64,000 nt of DNA, from the NCBI GenBank assembly GCA_964438995.1, contig CAYTMQ010000001.1, positions 248,001 through 312,000 on the forward strand, given 5' to 3'. The position numbers and the translations under genes were made by a program. Numbering within the stretch: position 1 is the stretch's first letter; every line of letters starts with the position of its first letter. Under the pieces are notes generated by a model that did not search any database, was not told the origin of the DNA, and was given only the letters and a program-made list of their open reading frames with translations. This document shows positions 27,034-35,716 of the stretch, piece after piece. This stretch comes from JABMMZ01 sp964438995. Lineage in GTDB: Bacteria > Bacteroidota > Bacteroidia > NS11-12g > UBA955.

Positions 27034-27049
27034 AAGGTGTTTTGTTTGA

Positions 27050-28423
27050 TTAATGTTGGTGATTGTGTTCTTCAATGTTTTTGTAGAACTCCTCAATCGT
27101 TACATTGATGTCTTTATATGACACGATTTCTTTGATTTCATGGTAAACCTTACGTCTCAAAGCGATGTCGTTCATTTGCTCAACGTATTCTCTTTTCTTT
27201 AAAGAGTCGTCGCTGAATTTTTTCACGAATTCAAATTCAGGATTTTGCAAACCATAGTTTCTAAACATTGATAAAGTGTAGCCTAATGAAGCATCTTCAA
27301 TGTCTTGTTGTTCAATTTTTACATTGAATTTTTGAGCAGCTTTCTCTCTAATCAAAATTTCTTTTAAAACTTTTGATTCTTGGGTGTAACGCTCATCTAT
27401 GTTTTCAGCATTGTAGTTGTCTTCTTTGGTGCTTATCAACCATCTTTTCAAGAATGCATCAGGAAGAGGCACTTCGTGTTTGTCGTTCAACAAATGCGTA
27501 ATCATGTGTTCAACATGGTGATCGCTTTCACTTCTATAATATGCTTCTAAATTTTCTTTGATTTTTGCTTTGAATTCCTCTTCAGTGGCAACCACACCAT
27601 CACCTAACACTTGGTTAAATAATTCTTGGTTAACTTCGGCTGGCATTCTACGAGAAACTTCAGTAACGGTTAATTTAAACGTTTTATTAAGGTCGTTAAC
27701 TGCTTCTTTGCTGATGCCCAATGAGCTACTGATTACGCTTAAGTTATCGCTAAACAATTTGAAAATATCTACATTGATGGTAGCATCTTTCTTAATGCCT
27801 ATCAATTGGTTTTTCAAAGTTTCATCTTTCACCAATTCTGGAGTTAGAGATGTTTGTTTGTCAGCAACACCACCTTCGAATGCTTCACCGTTTTCATTTA
27901 ATTCGGTTAATGTTGCATAGATGATGTCTTTTTCTTCAGCTACTTCAACATTTTCCATTTTACCATAACGGGTTGTCAAAGAATTGATTTCTTTTTCAAC
28001 TTCAGCATCATCAACAGATATAACATATCTTTCAACGATATCAGAGCTGCTGATATTGAATTCAAATTTAGGTGCTAAACCCAAATCGAAAGCGAAGGTA
28101 TAATCTTCTTTATTGTCGATATCTACATCAGAGGCAACAGATTCGCTTGGAAGAGGTTGAGCGATGATGTCGATGTTTTGTTCTTTTAGGTAGTCGTAAA
28201 GACCATTAGAAGCCAAACGGTTGATGGTATCTACAAGAATGCTTTTGCCATAGATGCTTTTAATCATGCCCATTGGCGCAGCACCTTGACGGAAACCTTT
28301 AACGGCTACTTGTTTTTGGTGTTTTTTTAGTTCTTTTTCAACTGATTCAGAGTAATCTGCCTTAGTAAGAGCTACAACAAGAGTAGCGTTTAAGTCGTCT
28401 ATTTTATTGAAATTTAATTCCAT
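27050..28423 (-). CDS. tig: Trigger factor
   Basis: 457 aa ribosome-associated chaperone. The N-terminal ribosome-binding domain carries VAVKGFRQGAAP (37-48), matching the GFRxGxxP docking loop. A divergent FKBP-like domain occupies about 155-240 (DIIYATLTELNENGEAFEGG), and the rest (about 255-430) is the helical C-terminal domain. The end is His-rich (EEHNHQH). Sequence divergence in the FKBP part is expected in Bacteroidota. Upstream lies tRNA-Leu; downstream a strong terminator. The usual tig-clpP-clpX order is kept, but tig is separated from clpP by its own terminator and the repeat array. Confidence 0.95.
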   Translation of the reverse strand: MELNFNKIDDLNATLVVALTKADYSESVEKELKKHQKQVAVKGFRQGAAPMGMIKSIYGKSILVDTINRLASNGLYDYLKEQNIDIIAQPLPSESVASDVDIDNKEDYTFAFDLGLAPKFEFNISSSDIVERYVISVDDAEVEKEINSLTTRYGKMENVEVAEEKDIIYATLTELNENGEAFEGGVADKQTSLTPELVKDETLKNQLIGIKKDATINVDIFKLFSDNLSVISSSLGISKEAVNDLNKTFKLTVTEVSRRMPAEVNQELFNQVLGDGVVATEEEFKAKIKENLEAYYRSESDHHVEHMITHLLNDKHEVPLPDAFLKRWLISTKEDNYNAENIDERYTQESKVLKEILIREKAAQKFNVKIEQQDIEDASLGYTLSMFRNYGLQNPEFEFVKKFSDDSLKKREYVEQMNDIALRRKVYHEIKEIVSYKDINVTIEEFYKNIEEHNHQH

Positions 28424-28494
28424 TGGATGGTGATGTCTTGTAAATGCCCGAGATATTAGAATTGTGTCCGGAGCTTAATTTTTGCCTTTCGGCT

Positions 28495-28523
28495 GGTCGA
28501 GCAACCCGAACGAGTTGCTGACC
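28495..28523. repeat. Hairpin downstream of tRNA-Leu(TAG)
   Basis: GGTCGAGCAAC and GTTGCTGACC form a stem with one bulged G around a short loop. It starts 7 nt past the tRNA 3' end. No T-run follows on the minus strand, so it is not a clear terminator; it might help processing between tRNA and tig. Confidence 0.45.
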
Positions 28524-28529
28524 AAGTTG

Positions 28530-28611
28530 TGCGGATGAAGGGACTCGAACCCCCACGCCTTTCGGCACCAGATCCTAAGTCTGGCACGGCTACCAATTAC
28601 GCCACATCCGC
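28530..28611 (-). tRNA. tRNA-Leu (anticodon TAG)
   Basis: 82 nt. Acceptor stem GCGGATG/CATCCGC with discriminator A, anticodon stem-loop CCAGA-CTTAGGA-TCTGG giving anticodon TAG, long variable arm (TGCCGAAAGGCG) as in class II leucine tRNAs, and T-loop GGTTCGAGTCC. CCA is not encoded. Reads CUA and, by wobble, other CUN codons. Confidence 0.96.
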
Positions 28612-28687
28612 AATTCCGAACTTCCGTTCTGAAAATCAGGGCTGCAAAGGTAACAAATAATATCTCAATTTCAAAAGATAATTGAAA

Positions 28688-29683
28688 TTAATACCAATTG
28701 ATGTAATTGAAAAGCTCTAATTCTTTGTTTAGTAAGAAGTTACATGTAAATCTGAGGCGTTTTGCCCCAATAATACTATTGGTCAAACCAATGACAATGT
28801 CTTTTTTATTGACATCGTATAAAAGTATGTGGTTGTAGCTCCAATTACAACCCCATTGCCATAGTAAATCTCTGTTTAAGCTGCTGTCTATGCCCATACC
28901 CAAGCCCCAATATAGTTTTTTGTATTGATGGACATTGATCATTTCACTTTCAAATTTATTCGAGAGTCCAGAATCGCGAAGGGCCTTCGCAAATCGTATC
29001 AAATCTGAGGCGCATGTATACAGAGATCCATTGGCTAAAGGCTCTTTGAACTGATACATCTTTCTATGCACCTTTTGATCTTGAAAATAGCCATCTACAT
29101 AATCTGTCATATCTTTGTTCCAAACAAAAGTACTATTCGACATTTTTAATGGTTTAAACACATATTCACTAGCCAATTCGTTTAAATTTTTACCCATTAC
29201 TTCCTCCATATACTGTTGTAGCAACAAATAGTTGTCTTCAGAATACCTAAATGAATCAATGATATAATTGTTGATACAAGTGGAAGAACTTCTAACAGAA
29301 TGCCTTAATAAACGTTTCAATGATATGTTGGCTGTACCGCCTTTACACATTGGTAAATTCACTGGATTTAAGTGAAGTTTGTTGTGTTTTACTAAGGTCC
29401 AAAAAAGATAGGCAGTTACAGTTTTACTTAGAGATGCTCCTTCAAATATGGTGGTATCATTCACCAATCCATAGTTATTTGATTTGCCCCAATGTTTCTC
29501 GAAAACTCTGTTATTACTATCAACATAAATAATGTATGCTGCATTGACATTTTGCATGAAATACCTAGCAGAGTCTAGACGTTTTGCTACATCATTTTTA
29601 ACCAAAAGATTGGAATTCGTCTTTGTTGTTGGTTGACAAGCCAACAGTGAAAAAAGCGATATATAAACAACAAATAACTTCAA
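28688..29683 (-). CDS. Serine hydrolase lipoprotein, beta-lactamase/class C-like
   Basis: 331 aa. Signal peptide with lipobox LLAC (Cys16). A class C beta-lactamase/DD-peptidase fold is shown by GASLSKTV (Ser-x-x-Lys nucleophile motif), FRYSEDNYLLLQQYM (the Tyr-x-Asn position is YSE here) and HMSNSTF-like 'PLKMSNSTFVW'. Substrate may be a cell-wall peptide or ester; the enzyme is shorter than penicillin-binding proteins and lacks a clear KTG motif. Divergently transcribed from the GH3 gene. Confidence 0.87.
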   Translation of the reverse strand: MKLFVVYISLFSLLACQPTTKTNSNLLVKNDVAKRLDSARYFMQNVNAAYIIYVDSNNRVFEKHWGKSNNYGLVNDTTIFEGASLSKTVTAYLFWTLVKHNKLHLNPVNLPMCKGGTANISLKRLLRHSVRSSSTCINNYIIDSFRYSEDNYLLLQQYMEEVMGKNLNELASEYVFKPLKMSNSTFVWNKDMTDYVDGYFQDQKVHRKMYQFKEPLANGSLYTCASDLIRFAKALRDSGLSNKFESEMINVHQYKKLYWGLGMGIDSSLNRDLLWQWGCNWSYNHILLYDVNKKDIVIGLTNSIIGAKRLRFTCNFLLNKELELFNYINWY

Positions 29684-29719
29684 TCTTTATAATAACGTAA
29701 ATCTATAGATGTAAGTATA

Positions 29720-29727
29720 CAAATGTA
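29720..29727 (-). promoter_or_regulatory. -7 promoter element for the serine hydrolase
   Basis: TACATTTG on the minus strand, 36 nt before the ATG at 29683; a TTTG lies 23 nt further upstream (29751-29754), slightly long spacing. Confidence 0.5.
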
Positions 29728-29773
29728 TAAAAAGAATTGACTTATGAAAGCAAAAATTTATTTTAAATTCATT

Positions 29774-29781
29774 TATATTTG
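29774..29781 (+). promoter_or_regulatory. -7 promoter element for the GH3 gene
   Basis: TATATTTG, exact match, 32 nt before the ATG at 29814. It stands back to back with the serine hydrolase promoter. Confidence 0.5.
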
Positions 29782-29813
29782 CCAAAGCATAAGACATTAA
29801 GTCTAGGGGTATT

Positions 29814-31325
29814 ATGGCAGTTTTCAGCACAATGATGGGATGGTATTTCAGAAAGCGTATCGCTTCTTTAGAGCATGCCATCAAATATTCAGAGGAAACT
29901 CAATCCAATGTTCTAAAAAGATTGGTCTCGGATGCTAGAGATACCGAATGGGGTAAGAAGTACGATTTTCGAAGCATTCAAACCTACAACGATTTCAGAG
30001 AACGATTTCCTATTCAAGACTATGAAACGTTAAAGCCCTTAATCGACCGGGTCATGCAAGGTGAAACAGATGTTTTATGGCCAGGTGAAATCATTTGGTT
30101 TGCAAAAAGTTCGGGCACGACCAACGATAAAAGTAAGTTCATACCAGTAAGTTATGAGACCCTTGAAGAATGCCATTTTCAAGGTGGTAAAGATGTCTTA
30201 ACTTACTATTGTCTTAATACACCAGAAACAGAAATTTTTGATGGTAAAAGTTTGTTGATTGGAGGCTCTCATAAAATCAATTCGTTCAATGAAAATACAT
30301 TTTACGGCGATTTAAGTGCTGTATTGATGAACAATATGCCAACTTGGGCCAATCTCTTAAAAACGCCAGATAAGTCAATTGCTTTGATGGATGATTGGGA
30401 GTTAAAGCTCGAAAAAATGGCCAATCAAGTGATTCAAGAAAATGTGACCAGTATATCTGGAGTGCCTACATGGACAATAGTTTTGCTTGAGAAATTGATG
30501 GCGATGAAAGGGGTTACAGATGTAAGTGAGGTATGGCCAAATTTACAATTGTACATTCATGGTGGCGTTAGCTTTACACCATATAGAGACGTGTTTAAAA
30601 ATATGATCAGCAGCAGTAAAATGCGATATCTTGAAACCTACAATGCTAGTGAAGGTTTTTTTGGTATGCAAAACGACTTGTCTGATCATTCTATGTTGTT
30701 GATGCCAGATTATGGTATATTCTACGAATTTGTTAAGGTAACAGATTTGGAAGAATCGCACCCAAAAACATATCTTTTAGGGGAAGTTGAAAAAGATGTC
30801 AATTATGCCATTATTATCAGTAACAACAGCGGATTATGGCGTTATATGCTTGGTGATACGATTACTTTTGCATCTATTAATCCGTATAAATTTACCATCA
30901 CTGGCAGAACCAAATTGTTTATTAATGCTTTTGGTGAGGAAGTAGTTATAGACAATGCAGAAAGGGCAATTGCACATGCTTGTGCAGTTACAGATAGCAA
31001 AGTAAGAGAGTACACCGCTGCACCAATTTTTCTAGATAAGGAAGATCATGCTGGTCACGAATGGTTAATAGAATTTGAAAAAGCGCCTCACAGTATCCAT
31101 GATTTTACGCATGCCTTAGATTCGAAACTTAAAGAAGTTAACAGCGATTACGAAGCCAAGCGCCACAAAGACATCGCATTAAAAATGCCAAGAGTACAAT
31201 CTGTCCCAGGCAATACTTTCTACAATTGGTTAAAAGTTAAAGGCAAGTTAGGGGGACAACACAAAGTGCCAAGATTGAGCAATGATAGAAAAGTAGTGGA
31301 TGAGATATTGAGAATGGGCAATTAA
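29814..31325 (+). CDS. GH3 auxin-responsive promoter family protein (acyl-adenylating enzyme)
   Basis: 503 aa. Related to plant GH3 acyl-acid-amido synthetases of the ANL superfamily. Shows the ATP-binding segment IIWFAKSSGTTNDKSKFIPV (99-118), 'YNASEGFFGMQ' (the Y-x-x-S/T-E-G adenylate motif) and 'YMLGDTITFASINPYKFTITG' (the hinge-like G-D motif). The bacterial proteins have no firmly established substrate; inference is that they adenylate a carboxylic acid and join it to an amine. Confidence 0.93.
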   Translation: MAVFSTMMGWYFRKRIASLEHAIKYSEETQSNVLKRLVSDARDTEWGKKYDFRSIQTYNDFRERFPIQDYETLKPLIDRVMQGETDVLWPGEIIWFAKSSGTTNDKSKFIPVSYETLEECHFQGGKDVLTYYCLNTPETEIFDGKSLLIGGSHKINSFNENTFYGDLSAVLMNNMPTWANLLKTPDKSIALMDDWELKLEKMANQVIQENVTSISGVPTWTIVLLEKLMAMKGVTDVSEVWPNLQLYIHGGVSFTPYRDVFKNMISSSKMRYLETYNASEGFFGMQNDLSDHSMLLMPDYGIFYEFVKVTDLEESHPKTYLLGEVEKDVNYAIIISNNSGLWRYMLGDTITFASINPYKFTITGRTKLFINAFGEEVVIDNAERAIAHACAVTDSKVREYTAAPIFLDKEDHAGHEWLIEFEKAPHSIHDFTHALDSKLKEVNSDYEAKRHKDIALKMPRVQSVPGNTFYNWLKVKGKLGGQHKVPRLSNDRKVVDEILRMGN

Positions 31326-31420
31326 AGTTTAATAACAATTCAATAAAGCGTTTCGTAAGTACTTCTTGGTAGTTCATAAATTGGTAATCTACTTTTATTT
31401 TTCTTGTGATTAAAAGTGTG

Positions 31421-31428
31421 TACATTTG
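31421..31428 (+). promoter_or_regulatory. -7 promoter element for the lipoprotein at 31456
   Basis: TACATTTG, exact match, 27 nt before the ATG at 31456. Its position inside a possible upstream TTG start (31426) argues for the downstream ATG. Confidence 0.55.
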
Positions 31429-31455
31429 TCCAATACAAACTACTATATAGATTAT

Positions 31456-31992
31456 ATGAAAAAATTATTTTATTTCTTAGCCATTGCTGTTGCTCTTTCT
31501 TCATGTGGAAGTGGCGTTAAAAACGTAAAAATTAAAAATCAATTTACTATGGATATTCCTGGTGATATGGATACATCAACTGCATTAAACGATGATGCAA
31601 TTCTTCAATATGAAAAAGGTATCGATGAATTGTATGTTATTGTAATGGATGATAAAACCGATGAATTCAAAAACAGCATCATCACCAACAATTTATTGGA
31701 TAAATATGATACCACACTTAATGGATTTGCTAAATTGATGTATGAGGATTTTGGAGGAAAAATGAAAATGAAAGGTAATCCAAAATTAAAAGACAGAACC
31801 ATCAATGGCAGCAAAGCTAAAATGATTGAGTTTGATTGTACTACCTCGGATAAATTGGACTGTCATTTTAAAATTGCCTATTTAGAAGGTAAAAAAGACA
31901 TGTATCAAATCGTTACTTGGACACTTGCAGACAAGAAAGACATGAACGATGAAAAAATGACCAAAATGATTGAAAGTTTCAAAGAACTATAA
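31456..31992 (+). CDS. Small lipoprotein of unknown function
   Basis: 178 aa. MKKLFYFLAIAVALSSCGSG is a lipoprotein signal (lipobox LSSC, Cys17). The mature part begins KNVKIKNQFTMDIPGDMD and resembles PsbP-like or DUF1795-type folds where 'f-x-I-x-x-P' opens the domain; this is only a resemblance. A TTG start at 31426 would add MSNTNYYIDY in front of the signal peptide and is rejected. A terminator follows at 32013. Confidence 0.83.
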   Translation: MKKLFYFLAIAVALSSCGSGVKNVKIKNQFTMDIPGDMDTSTALNDDAILQYEKGIDELYVIVMDDKTDEFKNSIITNNLLDKYDTTLNGFAKLMYEDFGGKMKMKGNPKLKDRTINGSKAKMIEFDCTTSDKLDCHFKIAYLEGKKDMYQIVTWTLADKKDMNDEKMTKMIESFKEL

Positions 31993-32012
31993 ATTAATTT
32001 AGATTAATATAC

Positions 32013-32044
32013 AAAAGCCAGCCTTTAACAGGTTGGCTTTTTTT
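32013..32044 (+). terminator. Intrinsic terminator
   Basis: AAAAGCCAGCC and GGTTGGCTTTT pair (one G-T wobble) around TTTAACA, followed by T-run; 20 nt past the lipoprotein stop. Confidence 0.85.
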
Positions 32045-32111
32045 ATGAATTTGGTTTTGTAATTTGTTAAATAGTTACTAAACTTGTGTCAATCAATAAA
32101 AAATTTTAATT

Positions 32112-33167
32112 ATGAAACAATTCATTCTAATTTTTGCTTTCGCTATTTGCAATGCTGTTTTAGCTCAAAATCCTGAGTCAGCCAAACGATTTATTGGAGA
32201 AGGCATTGTTCTGCATGATAAAGGTGATTATAAAGGCGCCGTAACTAAATACGATTTGGCCTTAAAAGCCGACACATTTAATTTAACAGCTTTGGCTGAA
32301 AGAGCAATGACTTACAATGCAATGGGAGAATATGATAAAGCGATAAAAGACTGCAAGCTCGCCATAAAGAAACATCCTGGTAAAAAGGATTTGGAAAATG
32401 TTTATGTTATCTATGGCAACACTTACGACTTAATGAAAAAACCCAATATGGCATTAGAGATTTATGGAGAAGGTATTGTGGCATTTCCTAAAGCCTATAT
32501 GTTGTATTTTAATAAGGGTATAACATTCAACGGACTTGAAAAAAATGATTCTGCAATGGAGTATTTCAAAATGTCAAGTATCTTGAATCCTAATCATGCT
32601 GGTTCACAAAATGCTCTTGGTAGATTGTATTATGTATATGAGAAGAATAAGATTGCAGGTTTGTTGTCTTTGTTGCGTTTTTTAGTCATAGAACCAAAAG
32701 GCAGTAGAGCAGTTGGAAACGTAGAAATTGTAAATTCTATTTTAAATTCTGGGGCTCAAAAAACTGGAAAAAACACCTATACCATTAGTATTGATGAACT
32801 AAGTTTAGATACTACAGCAAAAGAAGATGATTTTTCATCTGAAAGTTTGATATTGACATTTGCAGCCGCATTGGATGGAGATAAACAATTCAAAAAACAA
32901 AACAGCGCACAAAAATTGCAACGCAAATTAGATGGTATATTGTCATCTGTAAGTGAGTCTAAAAAAGTGAAAGAAGGTTTTTGTTTCGATTATTACATAC
33001 CATATTTTCAAGCGATGAAGAAGAAAGGATACTTAGAAACATTTTCTTATATCGCAATGGCAAGTGCTGGTGATAAAAAAGTAAATAAATGGATAAAAAC
33101 ACATTCCCAAGAAATTGTCGATTTCTATAAATGGGACAACGCTTATAAATTTGTTGAAGAAGATTAA
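32112..33167 (+). CDS. Secreted tetratricopeptide-repeat protein
   Basis: 351 aa. Signal peptide ending NAVLAQ. Residues about 22-180 hold four to five TPR units, for example AKRFIGEGIVLHDKGDYKGA, LAERAMTYNAMGEYDKAI, YFNKGITFNGLEKNDSAMEY and QNALGRLYYVYEKNKIAGLL. The C-terminal half (about 190-350) is not recognised. TPRs mediate protein-protein contact in the periplasm here. Preceded by a one-mismatch -7 element (TAAACTTG, 32079-32086). After the stop, a hairpin GAAATAAGCA/TGCTTATTTC at 33186-33214 lacks a T-run. Confidence 0.88.
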   Translation: MKQFILIFAFAICNAVLAQNPESAKRFIGEGIVLHDKGDYKGAVTKYDLALKADTFNLTALAERAMTYNAMGEYDKAIKDCKLAIKKHPGKKDLENVYVIYGNTYDLMKKPNMALEIYGEGIVAFPKAYMLYFNKGITFNGLEKNDSAMEYFKMSSILNPNHAGSQNALGRLYYVYEKNKIAGLLSLLRFLVIEPKGSRAVGNVEIVNSILNSGAQKTGKNTYTISIDELSLDTTAKEDDFSSESLILTFAAALDGDKQFKKQNSAQKLQRKLDGILSSVSESKKVKEGFCFDYYIPYFQAMKKKGYLETFSYIAMASAGDKKVNKWIKTHSQEIVDFYKWDNAYKFVEED

Positions 33168-33332
33168 TTGAAGCTTAAGAAACGTGAAATAAGCAATAAA
33201 AAAGTGCTTATTTCAAGCATCTAATTTGAAAAAATGTGTTAAAAGAATCAGAATCATTCCTACCTCTGCTGATAAAGAATGAACCATAGAATTAAGATTA
33301 AAGCTGTTTGACTATTGTTAGAGTTTTAAGAG

Positions 33333-33416
33333 TGCCCACGACAAGATTCGAACTTGCACGACCTTTCGGTCACCACCCCCTCAAGATGGCATGTCTACCA
33401 ATTTCACCACATGGGC
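33333..33416 (-). tRNA. tRNA-Leu (anticodon GAG)
   Basis: 84 nt. Acceptor stem GCCCATG/CGTGGGC with discriminator A, anticodon stem-loop CCATC-TTGAGGG-GGTGG with anticodon GAG, long variable arm (TGACCGAAAGGTCG) and T-loop AGTTCGAATCT. CCA is not encoded. Reads CUC/CUU. Both tRNAs in the window are leucine class II tRNAs. Confidence 0.95.
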
Positions 33417-33471
33417 ATAAGTGAGCCGCGAAGATACTATAAAAATTAATAGAAAATACCAGAATCTCCTT

Positions 33472-33858
33472 CTATCCATCGCATCTAATTGCAGGATCAA
33501 AAAACTGACTATATACGTAAGGAGAAAAAATGATGATGGCAATTATACATGCTACTATCGAGAAAACCAGTACAGCAGCAGCTGCTAAATCTTTGATTTT
33601 ACCGGCTTGATCTTGGCGCTCTGGACTGATAAAATTGACGATGTGTTCTATTGCCGTATTCACTATTTCTAAAGAAACAACACCACCTATACAGATTAGA
33701 ATAATACACCATTCTATTGATGTAATCTGCAAGTACCAACTGGCAATAATGGTCAATGACATCGAAATGAGGTGCAATCTGAAATTGCGTTCTAAAATAG
33801 CCACTTTCAAGCCTTTATAGGCATAGACAAATGATTTGAAAAAAGCTGAGATAGACAT
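33472..33858 (-). CDS. dgkA: Diacylglycerol kinase / undecaprenol kinase family
   Basis: 128 aa, three membrane helices. ERNFRLHL (23-30), EIVNTAIEHIVNFISPERQD (64-83) and GKIKDLAAAAVLV (86-98) are the DgkA signature; Glu24, Glu64, Asn67, Glu71, Lys87 and Asp90 are the expected polar active-site residues. In Gram-positives such short enzymes phosphorylate undecaprenol; in Gram-negatives, diacylglycerol. The substrate here is undecided. Divergent from the Omp28-like gene. Confidence 0.93.
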   Translation of the reverse strand: MSISAFFKSFVYAYKGLKVAILERNFRLHLISMSLTIIASWYLQITSIEWCIILICIGGVVSLEIVNTAIEHIVNFISPERQDQAGKIKDLAAAAVLVFSIVACIIAIIIFSPYVYSQFFDPAIRCDG

Positions 33859-33870
33859 CCTTTAGAATTT

Positions 33871-33878
33871 CAAAAATA
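33871..33878 (-). promoter_or_regulatory. -7 promoter element for dgkA
   Basis: TATTTTTG on the minus strand, exact match, 12 nt before the ATG at 33858. Confidence 0.5.
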
Positions 33879-33906
33879 ATAGTTTTTAAGATTCCGACCT
33901 ATTGCT

Positions 33907-33914
33907 TATTTTTG
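33907..33914 (+). promoter_or_regulatory. -7 promoter element for the Omp28-like lipoprotein
   Basis: TATTTTTG, exact match, only 5 nt before the ATG at 33920; the mRNA would have almost no leader. The overlap with a possible TTG start at 33902 argues for the ATG. Confidence 0.55.
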
Positions 33915-33919
33915 TATTT

Positions 33920-34765
33920 ATGAAATATTTTTTAGCATTATTAAGTTTTGTTATATTATTTGTTGGATGCGAAGAAATTCCACCAAATATTGATTTCACG
34001 CCTGAAGAAGTTTCAAATGTCAAAACTCATATCGTGGATACTGCAGTTTTTGTGCATCACAAAGCTGTTTTAATCGAGGATTTGACAGGTGTTAGATGTA
34101 CAAACTGTCCACAAGCAGCTGCTAAAGCTAAAGAAATTGTTACAGAAAAAACTGAAGATAGCGTCGTTGTAATGGCGTTATATATGAATCAACTAACAAA
34201 TTTTACTATTCCTTGGGATGGATATCCTGTTCTGAATAGTGAGTTTGCAACAACAATGGTAGACTTCTATGGTGTGCCAAGTGGATTGCCAAGTGGTTAT
34301 GTTGATAGAGCCGTATTTGCTCCACAAACAGTTAGATTTTATTCATTTACAGTTTGGAAAAACTTAGTCAATCAAAGATTAAAATTAACAAGTCCAGTAA
34401 ATATTGGAATCTATAGAGCACTTAATGGCAGAGATTTAAATGTAAAGTTGAACATTCAATATAGTTCTGCAGTGACAGCAAAACACAAACATTCTTTGTA
34501 TTTAATTGAAGATGGAATAACTAGCTATCAATTAGGGGCACCTAGTCCAACAACATATGTCCATAACCATGTTCTTAGATATGCCTTTGGTAACCCACTA
34601 GGCACGGCATTTAATGTTCCATTGGTTGCGGGAAGAACTTTCGAAATAGATTGGAACTACAGCATTCCATCCAATATTAACATTGACAATTGCCGATTGG
34701 TTTGCGTAGTTTCTGATGTGAATACTGGCGAAGTTGTCAATGTGCGTGAAGTTCATGTAAAATAA
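33920..34765 (+). CDS. Omp28-like lipoprotein with thioredoxin-type CxxC
   Basis: 281 aa. Lipoprotein signal (MKYFLALLSFVILFVGCEE, Cys17). Residues about 45-130 carry AVLIEDLTGVRCTNCPQAAA, the Omp28 hallmark with a CTNC motif in a thioredoxin-like fold, followed by 'GVPSGLPSGYVDR' resembling the cis-proline region. The C-terminal part is beta-rich. Omp28 proteins are Bacteroidota surface lipoproteins; redox activity is inferred from CxxC only. The start is ATG 33920; xerD starts 1 nt after the stop. Confidence 0.9.
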   Translation: MKYFLALLSFVILFVGCEEIPPNIDFTPEEVSNVKTHIVDTAVFVHHKAVLIEDLTGVRCTNCPQAAAKAKEIVTEKTEDSVVVMALYMNQLTNFTIPWDGYPVLNSEFATTMVDFYGVPSGLPSGYVDRAVFAPQTVRFYSFTVWKNLVNQRLKLTSPVNIGIYRALNGRDLNVKLNIQYSSAVTAKHKHSLYLIEDGITSYQLGAPSPTTYVHNHVLRYAFGNPLGTAFNVPLVAGRTFEIDWNYSIPSNINIDNCRLVCVVSDVNTGEVVNVREVHVK

Positions 34766-34766
34766 A

Positions 34767-35687
34767 ATGGATTGGCGCAGTGCCGGCATAGGTTTTAAAC
34801 AATTTCTTCTACTTGAAAAATCGCTGTCTAAAAACAGCATTTCGGCCTACATACACGATATTAAATGTTTCGAAAATTACCTCAACAATAGTGGCAATGC
34901 TATTGGTCCATTGTTGGTGACCTACAATGAACTATTGGGTTTTGTATCTTCTCTCAACGAAGCAGGTGTGGCCTCTACTAGTCAGGCTAGAATGATAAGC
35001 GGTTTGAGGGCTTTTTATAAGTATCTTTTATTAGAAGATCAGTTGCAAAACGATCCAACCATGTTTTTAGAAATGCCTAAACAGGCAAGAAAGCTTCCAG
35101 AAGTCTTGAGTTTGGATGAAATCAATACCATGATTTCTAAAATCGACTTAAGCAAGCCTATGGGTCATAGAGACAAAGCCATGCTCGAGACCTTGTTTAG
35201 TAGTGGTTTGAGGGTAAGTGAACTTATTGGTTTAAACATTTCTGAAATCTATTTTAAAGATGAGTTTATAAAAGTTAGAGGAAAAGGCAATAAAGAGAGG
35301 CTTGTACCAATTGGGTCGGCTGCTTTAAAGGCCATTGATATCTATTTAAATGAAGTAAGAGTGCATTTAAAGATGCAAAAGAAATTTACAGACACTCTAT
35401 TTTTAAATCATCTTGGAGGTGGAATCAGTAGAATTTCTGTTTTTAAAATCATTAAATCACTTGCTAAAGCAGCCGGTATACACAAGAACATCAGTCCGCA
35501 TACCTTTAGACATTCTTTCGCAACATGTTTGGTGGAAGGAGGAGCAGATTTAAGGGCTGTTCAACAGATGCTGGGTCATGAAAGTATCACGACAACAGAA
35601 ATTTACACCCATCTCGACCGGTCATATCTAAAAGAGACAATACGTCTATACCATCCGCGCTCCACGGTAAGAGAGCGAGAGCGGTAA
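34767..35687 (+). CDS. xerD: Site-specific tyrosine recombinase XerD
   Basis: 306 aa. Resolves chromosome dimers at dif with XerC and FtsK. Core-binding N-terminal domain (about 5-95) and catalytic domain with Arg149 (SGLRVSELIG), Lys173 (VRGKGNKERLVP), His245 and Arg248 (HTFRHSFAT), His271 (LGHESITTTEIYTHL) and Tyr280. The protein ends with an extra Arg/Glu-rich stretch (STVRERER) encoded by DNA that leads into the downstream repeat. It begins 1 nt after the Omp28-like gene. XerC versus XerD assignment is by overall resemblance. Confidence 0.92.
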   Translation: MDWRSAGIGFKQFLLLEKSLSKNSISAYIHDIKCFENYLNNSGNAIGPLLVTYNELLGFVSSLNEAGVASTSQARMISGLRAFYKYLLLEDQLQNDPTMFLEMPKQARKLPEVLSLDEINTMISKIDLSKPMGHRDKAMLETLFSSGLRVSELIGLNISEIYFKDEFIKVRGKGNKERLVPIGSAALKAIDIYLNEVRVHLKMQKKFTDTLFLNHLGGGISRISVFKIIKSLAKAAGIHKNISPHTFRHSFATCLVEGGADLRAVQQMLGHESITTTEIYTHLDRSYLKETIRLYHPRSTVRERER

Positions 35688-35716
35688 GCGGAGAGTGGGA
35701 TTCTGAAATTTAACGC

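Noticed and set aside
26857..27108. Open frame on the plus strand rich in Lys, Ser and Gln
   Set aside because: It is the heptamer array translated; it runs across the tig terminator.
28495..28523. Hairpin after tRNA-Leu(TAG) as a terminator
   Set aside because: No T-run on the minus strand; listed only as a hairpin.
31426..31455. TTG start giving a 30-nt longer lipoprotein gene
   Set aside because: It lies within the -7 promoter element and would put residues in front of a perfect lipoprotein signal starting at 31456.
33186..33214. Hairpin GAAATAAGCA/TGCTTATTTC as terminator of the TPR gene
   Set aside because: The stem is AT-rich and no T-run follows, so it is not supported as an intrinsic terminator.
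33902..33919. TTG start for the Omp28-like lipoprotein
   Set aside because: It is upstream of and overlaps TATTTTTG; the signal peptide begins cleanly at ATG 33920.
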